DNA of 64,000 bases from Ghiorsea bivora (GTDB taxonomy: Bacteria > Pseudomonadota > Zetaproteobacteria > Mariprofundales > Mariprofundaceae). The position numbers were made by a program, and so were the translations under genes. Positions 35,753 to 44,410 of the stretch are shown piece after piece. The stretch is taken from contig NZ_JQLW01000001.1 in NCBI RefSeq assembly GCF_000744415.1, positions 1-64,000 on the forward strand, in the 5' to 3' direction. How positions within the stretch are numbered: the first letter of the stretch is position 1; the number at the start of each line of letters is the position of its first letter. A model generated the notes under the pieces. The model worked only from the letters and a program-made list of their open reading frames with translations. It was not told the DNA's origin and did no database searches.

Positions 35753-36235
35753 TTACTTTTTTCCTTTTTGCGGCAAATAAACTCGAACAGCAGCTGGCAC
35801 CAATGCGTTCACATCGCCGCCCATGCTCGAAATTTCGCGAATAAAACTGGATGAAACAAAGGTATATTCTTCACGTGCCATCACAAAAACCGATTCAATG
35901 TCTGCATCCAACTTACGATTCATTGCAGCCAATTGAAATTCATATTCAAAATCTGATGCGGCGCGTAAACCACGCAAAATAGCAGTGGCTTGGTGTGTCT
36001 GTGCCAAATTGACCAATAAACCATCAAAACTTAAGGTTTGGATACGATTTTCATTGGTAAATGTTGCATTCACCATATCCAATCGCGTTTGCACATCAAA
36101 CATTGGGCTTTTTTTAGGGTTATCTGCAACTGCAATAATCACCTTATCAAAAAGTTTTAACCCACGTTGTACAACATCCACATGCCCCATGGTTATCGGG
36201 TCAAATGTGCCTGGATAAATAGCTGTTTTCATCAT
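35753..36235 (-). CDS. coaD: Phosphopantetheine adenylyltransferase
   Basis: The 160-residue CoA pathway enzyme has the nucleotidyl transferase motif GTFDPITMGHVD (HxGH family) near residue 9 and YTFVSSSFIREISSMGG near 123. Its start overlaps the rsmD stop (36232-36235). Confidence 0.97.
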   Translation of the reverse strand: MMKTAIYPGTFDPITMGHVDVVQRGLKLFDKVIIAVADNPKKSPMFDVQTRLDMVNATFTNENRIQTLSFDGLLVNLAQTHQATAILRGLRAASDFEYEFQLAAMNRKLDADIESVFVMAREEYTFVSSSFIREISSMGGDVNALVPAAVRVYLPQKGKK

Positions 36236-36768
36236 GGTGTTTCGGTATTGGCAGCAAAAAAATACAATGTTGTTTCACTGTATTTGCGCGTTTGAACGGG
36301 AAAAATATCTTGTTTCCATTGCAAACGTGAGCGTGATGATTCTTCAATCACCAAATTTTCATAAGTTATGCCTTGTTTGGCTAACCATGTGGGTATTTGC
36401 GCAGCAAGCCCTGTGTTGTAAGGTGGGTCAGCAAAAATAAAGTCAAAATATTGCCCTGCAGGTAAAGCCTTGGGCAATGAAGCAGATTGAATACGCCATC
36501 CTTCAATACCCCATGATTCTTCAATCACCTTCATGGCTTGGCAGGCAGTCCTATCGGATTCGATACTAAGCACACTACTTGCACCACGCGATAAGGCTTC
36601 AAGCCCAATCACCCCACTACCTGCAAACAAATCCAATACCGATGCATCATGCAAATCACCAAGAATATTAAACAATGCTTCACGCACCCGTGAAGGTGTT
36701 GGGCGCAAACCTTCTATATCAGGCACACGCATCGTGCGCCCACGCATATCTCCAGCTGTAATTCGCAC
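36232..36768 (-). CDS. rsmD: 16S rRNA (guanine-966-N2)-methyltransferase
   Basis: The 178-residue SAM-dependent methyltransferase has VLDLFAGSGVIGLEALSRGA for SAM binding and the catalytic FADPPYN (N-D-P-P-Y type). The rsmD-coaD order is widely conserved. Confidence 0.95.
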   Translation of the reverse strand: MRITAGDMRGRTMRVPDIEGLRPTPSRVREALFNILGDLHDASVLDLFAGSGVIGLEALSRGASSVLSIESDRTACQAMKVIEESWGIEGWRIQSASLPKALPAGQYFDFIFADPPYNTGLAAQIPTWLAKQGITYENLVIEESSRSRLQWKQDIFPVQTRKYSETTLYFFAANTETP

Positions 36769-36782
36769 TTTAAATTAAGGTG

Positions 36783-37628
36783 TTACCACTTGCGTTCAAA
36801 CGAGCCAAGATTCTTTTTCAGAATCGCCAAAGCATTATCATCGCCAGGCGATAAATCATCACAGGTAAAACCAATATCTACCGCAATGTTTTGCTCTGTT
36901 TCAGGCCAAACCAAAGATAAGTCCCACTCTTGATTTAAACGCTCAGCCCAAGTTTTCGCTTTTTCAGCCTTCACATTGGGCAACAAAGCAGCAAACCGAC
37001 CTTGCCCCATATCTGCGACCACATCATAAGAACGTGTTTTCTCACGAATTAAGCTACCCGCTTCTCTTGCCGCACTTTCAGCAAACCAATCGGCATGACC
37101 GCGCACCAGAGATACATAGTTGCCAATGCCAATCACCACCAAACTCAATGGCTGCTGAGCTGCACGACAGCGATCAACCTCTTGATTAAACCGCTGATAA
37201 AAATACTGCTCTGTTTCAAGGTCTGTAACAGGGTTGCGGTAAAAATATTGCTCCAACCGCTCGCTGCGCATCAATGCTGTATTCACCCGAGCAATCAGCT
37301 GCATAGGAGTCACGGGTTTCACCAAATAGTCATCTACACCCAAGGTTAACCCTTTAACTTGATCATCAATTTCATCCAACACAGAAAGAAAGACAAATGG
37401 TGTCAGGTTAAAACTTTTGTCCGCTCGAATTTCTCTGTATAATCCCCAACCATCCAAATTAGGCATCATAATATCGGTTAAAATCAAATCTACATGACGG
37501 CTACGCAAAATATTTAAGGCATCTTCACCATCTTCAGCTTCCAAGACACGAAAACCACCTTGTTGTAAAAAGTGGCTGGTTACATCACGACTGGTATTGG
37601 AATCTTCAACCACTAATACTGTCTTCAT
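36783..37628 (-). CDS. Response regulator with degenerate GGDEF domain
   Basis: The 281-residue protein has a receiver domain (1 to about 120; phospho-acceptor Asp in LILTDIMMPNLDG, Lys in DDYLVKPV), a short linker and a GGDEF-like domain (about 130-275). The signature position reads MGQGRF instead of GGDEF, and the preceding metal aspartate pattern is not intact, so no diguanylate cyclase activity is expected; it may bind a nucleotide or a partner. No histidine kinase is adjacent. Confidence 0.82.
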   Translation of the reverse strand: MKTVLVVEDSNTSRDVTSHFLQQGGFRVLEAEDGEDALNILRSRHVDLILTDIMMPNLDGWGLYREIRADKSFNLTPFVFLSVLDEIDDQVKGLTLGVDDYLVKPVTPMQLIARVNTALMRSERLEQYFYRNPVTDLETEQYFYQRFNQEVDRCRAAQQPLSLVVIGIGNYVSLVRGHADWFAESAAREAGSLIREKTRSYDVVADMGQGRFAALLPNVKAEKAKTWAERLNQEWDLSLVWPETEQNIAVDIGFTCDDLSPGDDNALAILKKNLGSFERKW

Positions 37629-37664
37629 TTTTCCCTCACCTTGCCCATGACATCACTTGTTTTG

Positions 37665-38969
37665 CTATTGTACCCCATCAGGGCCAACCAAAACACGCTT
37701 CCAATCTTTGGGCTGTAAATATTGTTTTGCCACCCGTTTAACATCTGCAAGTGTGACTGAACTCACGCTTTTCGTCCAGTTTTGCAAATAATTCAAAGGG
37801 CGTTTATATACCCCCATCATGGCCAACAGACCTGCCCGCTCCCGATTAGAATCCATACGCTGTGCAAAGCTACCCATCAGATTTCGCTTGCTTTTATTCA
37901 AGTCTGTTTGACTAATATGCCCATCAGCTAAATCTTTCAACACATCTCGCAACACCGCCTCTGCTTCAGCAGCTTGGTTTGCCTTGGTTAACAAACGTAT
38001 GGTGTACGCACCATTGGTCTCTAACGGTTGAAAGAATGAATATACACCATACACAAGCCCACGTTTTTCACGAATCTCCTCCATCAACCGAGAGCCAAAC
38101 CCACCGCCGCCCAACATATGGTTTAACACCAACAAAGCCTTGTAATCACGATGATGACGCGATGGGCCAAGCCGCACCCACTCAACCAAAGCTTGATGTT
38201 TATCTAATGTTACAAACGCTGATTGTTGCGCACTGGGTTGGGGTGACTTGATATCAGAGAAAACATGCACAGGTTTACCTTGCCAAACATTTAAATACGG
38301 TTTTAGAGCCGCAACCAACGCATCCATCGTAATGTCACCACTGACTGCCAACACCGCACCGTTCGGTTTCACTTGTTGCTGGTACACCTGCTGTAAGTCT
38401 TTCAAATGGATACGCTTCAACGACTGCACATCACCCGACACAGCATGTCCATAAGGGTGGTTGGGAAACAATAGTTTATTCACTTCTTCAGCCGCATAAG
38501 TTGTGGCCTCTTCTCTTGCTTTGGTGACTGCTGAAATAGCATTTTGCTGTAAAAATTCAAATCTTTGCTGATTCCAACCCGGCTGCAATACCGCTTCTGA
38601 CAACGCCTGCACACCTTCATCCAAAGCCTCGCGCAAAACCGTGAGCGAAAAAGACATGGTATCTTTATCCACGCCACTAGCCAAACGAATCGCTGCATCA
38701 TCCAACTTGGCTGCCCATGCTTGATCATCATGTTTTTGTGTATGGTCAGTAAGCATGGCTGACAATAGTGCTGCTGAACCCGCCTTACCTTTCGCATCAA
38801 AACGGCTGCCCGCTGGCACGACCAATTTCATCGCCACCATGGGCACATTGTGTGCTTCTATCAATAAAATATTTAACCCATTATCCAGTATTTTTTGTTG
38901 TACCACAGGTGCTGCAACGGCTTGACTGCTCACCAATAAACCTAAACAAAACATCCAAACTTTCATCAT
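37665..38969 (-). CDS. M16 peptidase family, inactive-type subunit
   Basis: The 434-residue secreted protein (signal peptide MMKVWMFCLGLLVSSQAVAA) has the M16 fold but the position of the zinc motif reads SAMLTDHTQ, without HxxEH, as in non-catalytic partners. The C-terminal half keeps the RGLVYGVYSF region. It is coupled to the next gene, a catalytic M16 protein, with adjoining stop and start (38969). Confidence 0.88.
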   Translation of the reverse strand: MMKVWMFCLGLLVSSQAVAAPVVQQKILDNGLNILLIEAHNVPMVAMKLVVPAGSRFDAKGKAGSAALLSAMLTDHTQKHDDQAWAAKLDDAAIRLASGVDKDTMSFSLTVLREALDEGVQALSEAVLQPGWNQQRFEFLQQNAISAVTKAREEATTYAAEEVNKLLFPNHPYGHAVSGDVQSLKRIHLKDLQQVYQQQVKPNGAVLAVSGDITMDALVAALKPYLNVWQGKPVHVFSDIKSPQPSAQQSAFVTLDKHQALVEWVRLGPSRHHRDYKALLVLNHMLGGGGFGSRLMEEIREKRGLVYGVYSFFQPLETNGAYTIRLLTKANQAAEAEAVLRDVLKDLADGHISQTDLNKSKRNLMGSFAQRMDSNRERAGLLAMMGVYKRPLNYLQNWTKSVSSVTLADVKRVAKQYLQPKDWKRVLVGPDGVQ

Positions 38970-40309
38970 TATGCCCCCTTTCTTGCTACGTTATGTTTCG
39001 GTTGCAATATACCCGTGGTGGCACGATTGGGTTTCAACCAACGTGCAATAACATCACGCACATCTTCAGGTTTGACGGCACGAATCAAATCCAACCATTT
39101 ATCTTGTTGTGCCGCACCAATGCCTACTGTTTCTAAAATACCAATATGCTTAGCGCGTAGGTATAAAGAGTCTTGTGCAAACACTGCATTGGCAATCAAG
39201 CTACGTTTGGCTGCTGCAAAACGACGTGCATTCGGTAAATGTTTGCCCATATCACTAATCAGTGCCCAGAAGTTGGTTTCAAACGTCGCCACGTTTTGCC
39301 CAATACCAAGCGCACCATAGGCATACCATAAATCCAGCCCCATTGTAAATGGGTCATAACCTGCTCCCACCCCTGCCGCAGAACGCTGCTCATTAACCAA
39401 CACCTGATGTAATACTGCTGATTTTCCACCAGCCAAAATCTCTGTCGCCAAAGCTAAAGCTGCCGCTTCTTTATCATTCTGACCGGGCACCCAAGAAGGC
39501 ACGGGCAACGTGAAAGCAACCATAGGTAATTGAGCTGGAAGCTCTACAATCACCCGTTTTGCACCCAAAGGCTCTGGCTCCGTGGGATTGAACCTTGGTT
39601 CAACAGCTCTTTTTTTCATCTTGCCAAAGGTTTTACCCACAACCTTTTTAACCTGCTTAAAGTCCACATCACCCACCACCACAACTGTCACATTGGCTGA
39701 TACATAATGTTTATTGTAAAAGGCTCTTACATCATCAATGGTTAATGCTTGTAAATCCTGCATCCAACCAATCACAGGGTTGCGATATGGGTGTAAACGC
39801 AGCGATGCAGCGGATAACTCTTCAAACATACGCGAATTAGCATCATCTTCAGTGCGCATCCTGCGTTCTTCCATAATCACTTTAATTTCGCTCTGAAAAT
39901 CTTTGTCCCTCAGTTTAAGATTAGCGAAACGTTCGGCTTCCATCTTTAAAACACGGTTAACTTCGGCTGCAGGCACAGTCTCAAAATACGCCGTATAATC
40001 CGTGGATGTAAAGGCATTATCATTGCCGCCCATGGCTGAGATGATTTTAGAGTATTCACCTGCCGCCAATTTTTTAGAACCTTTAAACATCATATGTTCA
40101 AACACATGTGCCAGCCCCGTTTTACCTGGCACCTCATCACGCCCACCCACTTTAAGCCAAACCTGCACCATGGCCACTGGTGCAGAATGGTCCTCTTCTA
40201 CAATAAGTTTGACACCATTGTTAAAACTTGCCTGTTGTAATTCCGCCTGTGCAGTTGTCGCAAAACTCAGAAAAAATACAGTGATCCATAATAATTTTCG
40301 CATCAACAA
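38969..40309 (-). CDS. M16 zinc peptidase, catalytic subunit
   Basis: The 446-residue secreted zinc peptidase (signal MRKLLWITVFFLSFATTAQA) has HVFEH (HxxEH) near residue 68 and the downstream glutamate in the AEVNRVLKMEAERFANL region near 140-150. With the partner gene it forms the usual two-gene M16 active/inactive set, probably a periplasmic heterodimer. Confidence 0.9.
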   Translation of the reverse strand: MLMRKLLWITVFFLSFATTAQAELQQASFNNGVKLIVEEDHSAPVAMVQVWLKVGGRDEVPGKTGLAHVFEHMMFKGSKKLAAGEYSKIISAMGGNDNAFTSTDYTAYFETVPAAEVNRVLKMEAERFANLKLRDKDFQSEIKVIMEERRMRTEDDANSRMFEELSAASLRLHPYRNPVIGWMQDLQALTIDDVRAFYNKHYVSANVTVVVVGDVDFKQVKKVVGKTFGKMKKRAVEPRFNPTEPEPLGAKRVIVELPAQLPMVAFTLPVPSWVPGQNDKEAAALALATEILAGGKSAVLHQVLVNEQRSAAGVGAGYDPFTMGLDLWYAYGALGIGQNVATFETNFWALISDMGKHLPNARRFAAAKRSLIANAVFAQDSLYLRAKHIGILETVGIGAAQQDKWLDLIRAVKPEDVRDVIARWLKPNRATTGILQPKHNVARKGA

Positions 40310-40396
40310 TAACTCCAGCCTTAAAATTTGAATCTGAAAGCTAACCTATGCTTTCATGAAGGTTAAGCATTCTGAAAAAACAGCGATGAATAGAAG

Positions 40397-40684
40397 ATGA
40401 AGAAAATTCGTGAACAGCAAGCCGCCGTCGCCATTGGTTATGATACCCAAACCCATGCTGCACCAAAAGTGTTAGCCTCAGGTTATGGTGAGGTTGCCAA
40501 AGCAATCCTCAATTTAGCCAAAGAAAATAACATACATATTCATAATGACACCCAGCTTGCACAACTCTTAGCACAAGTGCCTGTTGGACAAGAAATCCCC
40601 GAAGAAGCATACCAACTGGTTGCTGAGCTCCTTGCCTTTCTCTACAACATGGATCAAAAAATGGGCAAACCTACGCCACCATAG
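40397..40684 (+). CDS. Orphan FlhB C-terminal-like protein
   Basis: The 95-residue protein matches the cytoplasmic FlhB/YscU tail in its AVAIGYDTQTHAAPKVLASG, then a HNDTQLAQLL-VGQEIPEE-YQLVAELLAFLY series. The NPTH autocleavage motif and the membrane part are absent. Such stand-alone FlhB-like proteins occur without clear export roles. It is divergent from the M16 genes. Confidence 0.8.
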   Translation: MKKIREQQAAVAIGYDTQTHAAPKVLASGYGEVAKAILNLAKENNIHIHNDTQLAQLLAQVPVGQEIPEEAYQLVAELLAFLYNMDQKMGKPTPP

Positions 40685-40771
40685 CAGGTTGGTTATATCA
40701 CCCACTTCAGTGATTCAGCAGCTATAAACCACTTATACGCCAGAAACATTGCGCACTAAACTACCCCTCAT

Positions 40772-41149
40772 TTAGCAGTTGTTTTGTATTTGGATTAACT
40801 CAACCGCGTTACCATCAAAATCATAAAAGAAAATTGCCTCACGACCTGACTTACTTTGCGTATAGACTATATCATTGTGTTCAAGTTTCATTTTAATGGC
40901 TTCAAGATTGGAAACAGACAAGGCAAAGTGACGATAACGTCCACCATGTTTAGGTTTTATACTTGCTGAATCTGGATTATCCAACAGCATAATATGCAGC
41001 TGCTGCCCACCACCCAAACTATAAAACAACCCAGCAAAATTGAGGTCTGGGCGAATATCTTGTTCTAAACCCAATATATCGCCATACACTAACTTCGCCT
41101 TAAGCAAGTCGGAAACGATGATAGCCACATGATGAAAAGCAGTGCTCAT
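40772..41149 (-). CDS. Glyoxalase-fold (VOC) protein
   Basis: The 125-residue protein has the two VOC half-modules (FHHVAIIVSDLLKAKLVY, then RYRHFALSVSNLEAIK and FFYDFDGNAVELIQ), with the H/E metal ligands. Its substrate cannot be deduced. It overlaps the deformylase stop/start by 4 bases. Confidence 0.75.
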   Translation of the reverse strand: MSTAFHHVAIIVSDLLKAKLVYGDILGLEQDIRPDLNFAGLFYSLGGGQQLHIMLLDNPDSASIKPKHGGRYRHFALSVSNLEAIKMKLEHNDIVYTQSKSGREAIFFYDFDGNAVELIQIQNNC

Positions 41150-41637
41150 ACATCCATCCTACGAATCAAGTCTTTGGTCGACACCACTTTATCGATAAAA
41201 AGAATACCGTCCAGATGGTCGATTTCATGTTGAATCACCCGCGCTTCAAAAGCTTTGGTAGACAGTTCATGTACTTGCCCATCTAAACCCTGATAGCGCA
41301 CAGTAATCCGCCTCGCCCGTGGTACAGTACCCACCCATTCAGGCACAGACAAACAGCCTTCACGCCCCAAGGCTTCGCCATCGTGTTCAATGATTTCAGG
41401 GTTCACCATAATTAAACGACCATGGTTTTTATTTTTATGTAAACCCAAGGAGCAATCCACAATAATAATACGCTGCAACACCCCCAACTGTGGAGCCGCA
41501 ATACCTACACCGCCAGCACCCGCCAACATCGCCGCTTCCAAGCGCCTCACAACATCATGCAGCTTGGCATCAAACTGGGTAACAGGTAATGATTTTTTCC
41601 GCAACCGTTCATCAGGCAAAGTAAGCAATTCATACAT
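41146..41637 (-). CDS. def: Peptide deformylase
   Basis: The 163-residue metalloenzyme removes N-formyl groups from nascent proteins. All three family motifs are present: GVGIAAPQLG near 46, EGCLSVPEW near 93, and QHEIDHLDG (HEIDH) near 134. Overlaps the VOC gene. Confidence 0.96.
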   Translation of the reverse strand: MYELLTLPDERLRKKSLPVTQFDAKLHDVVRRLEAAMLAGAGGVGIAAPQLGVLQRIIIVDCSLGLHKNKNHGRLIMVNPEIIEHDGEALGREGCLSVPEWVGTVPRARRITVRYQGLDGQVHELSTKAFEARVIQHEIDHLDGILFIDKVVSTKDLIRRMDV

Positions 41638-41646
41638 GGGTAAAGT

Positions 41647-42171
41647 TTACATCACCCCATCATCAAGCGAATGCACCTCAATGGATACACCAAGCTTATC
41701 TGCAACCACTTTAAGCTTATCAGATAAACCTTGCAGATGCTCACCCACAACCACTTCCAACGCCATCATATACACCCCACTACGCTCACGCGTGGATACA
41801 TCGGCAATGGACACATCCATATTCGCCAACGCATCAGTCACTGCAAACACAATACCCGACTGGTCTGCACCACTGACCGTAATCACGCAATCAGGCTCTT
41901 GCGGAATCAAGCTTGCTTCATCATCGCTCAACACTTGTGATTGCACGCTTAAACCTGTGCGTTGCTCTAATGCTGCGAGCGAAGCTTTTAGGGCTGTAAC
42001 ATCACCACCTGCTGCCAATTCCACAATCAACATCATGGTAAACCGCCCACGCAGCACCGCCATGGATGAATCTTCAATATTTGCTTGCGCATGAAGCAGC
42101 ACTTCACTCACATCTCGTACAATACCTGCTCTGTCTTTTCCTGAAATGGATAATAAAATAGACTGTTTCAT
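41647..42171 (-). CDS. GcvR-like two-ACT-domain regulator
   Basis: The ~174-residue protein is made of two ACT domains (about 1-80 and 90-170; KDRAGIVRDVSEVLLHAQAN and DQSGIVFAVTDALANMD). It resembles the glycine cleavage repressor GcvR. The ATG at 42171 with GAGG upstream is preferred over the longer frame to 42207, which overlaps the next gene. Confidence 0.78.
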   Translation of the reverse strand: MKQSILLSISGKDRAGIVRDVSEVLLHAQANIEDSSMAVLRGRFTMMLIVELAAGGDVTALKASLAALEQRTGLSVQSQVLSDDEASLIPQEPDCVITVSGADQSGIVFAVTDALANMDVSIADVSTRERSGVYMMALEVVVGEHLQGLSDKLKVVADKLGVSIEVHSLDDGVM

Positions 42172-42190
42172 GTTTGCACCTCGTTTACTT

Positions 42191-42751
42191 TTAGTGGGAA
42201 ACCCCATCCTTACGCATCACTTTGATAAAGGTTAACCACAAAATATAAATATCAAAGAAAAATGATTGTTTATCACTGTATTCCACATCCAAATCTACCT
42301 TCTGCGGAATCGGAAGCTCATCGCGCCCGTTGACCTGCGCCCAACCAGTCAAACCTGGCACAAGCTGATGCACACCCTTTTCTGTGCGTAGGGAAACCAA
42401 GTCATCTTGATTAAACAAAGCAGGGCGCGGCCCCACAAAACTCATGTCCCCTTTCAAAATACACCACAGTTGCGGCAACTCATCCAAACTTGATTTCCGC
42501 AAGAAATCACCAATCGGTGTAAGCACACTTTTAGGGTCTTGCAGCAAATGTGTCGCAACAGCTGGTGTATCCACCTTCATACTACGAAACTTGGGCATCT
42601 TAAATATTCGGTTATCTTTGCCTACCCTGTCCGACCAATACAGCGCAGGCCCTTTGGATGTTAAACGCACAGCCATTGCCACCAAAATAATCGGCACAAG
42701 CAAAATTGCCGATGCAATCAAAGCGAGAGTGAAATCAAATAGTCTTTTCAT
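42191..42751 (-). CDS. Bacterial sugar transferase (PglC-like initiating phosphosugar transferase)
   Basis: The 186-residue enzyme transfers a sugar-1-phosphate to undecaprenyl phosphate. It has an N-terminal re-entrant/transmembrane helix (about 12-32), then KFRSMKVDTP, RKSSLDELPQLW and FVGPRPAL, the catalytic-domain signature of the small monotopic type. As the last gene of the locus and the only such enzyme seen, it likely starts repeat-unit synthesis, possibly with a FucNAc- or QuiNAc-type sugar. Confidence 0.88.
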   Translation of the reverse strand: MKRLFDFTLALIASAILLVPIILVAMAVRLTSKGPALYWSDRVGKDNRIFKMPKFRSMKVDTPAVATHLLQDPKSVLTPIGDFLRKSSLDELPQLWCILKGDMSFVGPRPALFNQDDLVSLRTEKGVHQLVPGLTGWAQVNGRDELPIPQKVDLDVEYSDKQSFFFDIYILWLTFIKVMRKDGVSH

Positions 42752-42774
42752 GCGACTCCCCCCCTCCCATGAGC

Positions 42775-43146
42775 TTATTCATTTAGCATCATAATTTGAT
42801 TTAACCGTTCACAAACCACGCGAAAAAGAGATTGCTCCAACATGCCTAAAGGATGGGGCTTCGCTCGTCTTGCACGCCAATCAAATGATTTGGGTTGATG
42901 ACAAAGCACATAGCCAACTTTATTTGCCTTAGCTTTTCCCACTGCTACGGCAAAGGGGTTATCCGCATTGTATGCTGCGCTTGTCATCGGCAAACCAATG
43001 ACCAAAGATGTTTTATCATTAAAATTTTGTGGGCTTAGCACTAAAAATGGATGCATATCCCTCATTTCACGACCAGCCTGTGGGTTACAGTCCATCCAAA
43101 TCACTTCTTTTCTTGATGGTATCCAATGCTTAGCTGGCTTCACCAC
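42775..43146 (-). CDS. PemK/MazF-type toxin
   Basis: The 123-residue MazF/PemK-fold protein (KEVIWMDCNPQAGREMRDMHPFLVLS, then VIGLPMTSAA) would be an mRNA interferase. It overlaps its antitoxin's stop by 7 bases and sits within the polysaccharide locus. Confidence 0.85.
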   Translation of the reverse strand: MVKPAKHWIPSRKEVIWMDCNPQAGREMRDMHPFLVLSPQNFNDKTSLVIGLPMTSAAYNADNPFAVAVGKAKANKVGYVLCHQPKSFDWRARRAKPHPLGMLEQSLFRVVCERLNQIMMLNE

Positions 43147-43394
43147 TTCTCAGCACCCAAATGTTCTTCAACACTCATCACTTCGCCACCATGCCTAGCT
43201 CGGTCAAACTTTTCTAACCGCTGCTCCAGCGTTAAAGAGGCTTGTTCAACAGGCGTGATAATAACCTTATCGTCGATAACCGACACTTTAACTTTTTGGT
43301 CATTATGCAAATGTGCTTCACGGGCAATCACTGCAGGCAAACGAACACCCAAACTGTTTCCCCACTTTTTAATATCTAGCATGACTTCTTTCAT
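43140..43394 (-). CDS. MazE/AbrB-type antitoxin
   Basis: The ATG at 43394 with AGGAG upstream gives 84 residues. The N-terminal swapped-hairpin DNA-binding domain (KKWGNSLGVRLPAVIAREAH) is followed by a C-terminal toxin-binding tail. It neutralises and co-represses with the overlapping MazF-like toxin. Confidence 0.85.
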   Translation of the reverse strand: MKEVMLDIKKWGNSLGVRLPAVIAREAHLHNDQKVKVSVIDDKVIITPVEQASLTLEQRLEKFDRARHGGEVMSVEEHLGAEKW

Positions 43395-43416
43395 AAGCTG
43401 ACTCCTAAGCACGCAC

Positions 43417-43436
43417 GTTTAAACATAAGTTTAAAC
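43417..43436 (-). promoter_or_regulatory. Twin GTTTAAAC operator upstream of the antitoxin
   Basis: The 8-bp palindrome GTTTAAAC occurs at 43417-43424 and 43429-43436, about one helical turn apart, in the 12-base direct repeat just upstream of the antitoxin. It is the expected place for MazE autoregulation. Confidence 0.55.
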
Positions 43437-43462
43437 ATAGAGGCAGGGTTATGCAAGGATTT

Positions 43463-44410
43463 TTACTTCCTAAGATATGGATAAACAGTTTTCTTTAACT
43501 GTTTATCCATCGTTACTACAGGCTGCCAGCCCAATAACTCGCGTGCCTTACTGCTGTCCACTTGCAACGAACCAAACAACCGCTCTGCTACATCTTCTTT
43601 GCCCACAAGTTTGGCTGCAAATGTCATTAAACTTACAGGCACCGGAATAAGGCGCGCAGGTTTACCCAAAGCTTTGCCAATTTCTTGCAATAACTCGGTG
43701 GTTGAAACATCTTCACCATCTGAAACCAAGAAGGTTTCATTGGCTGCCTTGGGGTGTGTCGTACACAGCACAATAAAGTCCACCAAATTATCCAACGCAA
43801 CTAAACTACGTTGATTATGCACCGCGCCCAAAGGCAAGGGAACACCCTTATCTACCGTTTCAATCAGTTTTCTAAAGTTCGCCTTCACGTTTGGACCATA
43901 AATCAACGGTGGACGAATCACGACTACTTCCATACCTGTTTCCTGCGACAGCCTGAATAAACCTTGTTCAGCTTCAAGCTTGGATAATCCGTAAGGGTCA
44001 GTCGTTTGATAGATATCATCTGGCAAAAAAGGTGGCTTACCCGTTGTGGTTTCACCATTTACTTTAATCGAACTGATAAATACAAATCGCTTCACACCTG
44101 CATCAGCAGCCTGCCTTGCTAAGTTCAATGTGCCATGTACGTTCACTTTGCGAAACTCAGCCAAAGGGTCTACTGAATCATCATCCATCACATGTACACG
44201 CGCAGCAGTATGCACCACAACATCCATATGTTTCACTGCACCGGTGTAATCGGTGTCTACTGTCAAATCACCAACGATGACCTGCTTCACTTCTTCAGAA
44301 AACATATCACTTGGCTTACGAACAGCGGCATAAACATGCCCTTGCTCACTGAATCGTTGAACCACCGCTGAACCAACAAAACCCGTTGCTCCTGTAACCA
44401 AAACATTCAT
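43463..44410 (-). CDS. NAD-dependent sugar epimerase/reductase
   Basis: The 315-residue short-chain dehydrogenase has VTGATGFVGSAV for NAD binding and catalytic DPYGLSKLEAEQ (Y-x3-K). It resembles UDP-glucose 4-epimerase-like and 4-keto-reductase proteins found beside the initiating transferase in such loci, for example making a precursor on UDP-sugars. Overlaps the next gene by ATGA. Exact reaction not determined. Confidence 0.8.
   Translation of the reverse strand: MNVLVTGATGFVGSAVVQRFSEQGHVYAAVRKPSDMFSEEVKQVIVGDLTVDTDYTGAVKHMDVVVHTAARVHVMDDDSVDPLAEFRKVNVHGTLNLARQAADAGVKRFVFISSIKVNGETTTGKPPFLPDDIYQTTDPYGLSKLEAEQGLFRLSQETGMEVVVIRPPLIYGPNVKANFRKLIETVDKGVPLPLGAVHNQRSLVALDNLVDFIVLCTTHPKAANETFLVSDGEDVSTTELLQEIGKALGKPARLIPVPVSLMTFAAKLVGKEDVAERLFGSLQVDSSKARELLGWQPVVTMDKQLKKTVYPYLRK

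Noticed and set aside
36783-37628. Active diguanylate cyclase
   Set aside because: The GGDEF position reads MGQGRF, so catalysis is not supported.
40397-40684. Evidence of a flagellar or type III secretion locus
   Set aside because: Only the FlhB tail-like domain is present, with no NPTH motif and no neighbouring export genes.
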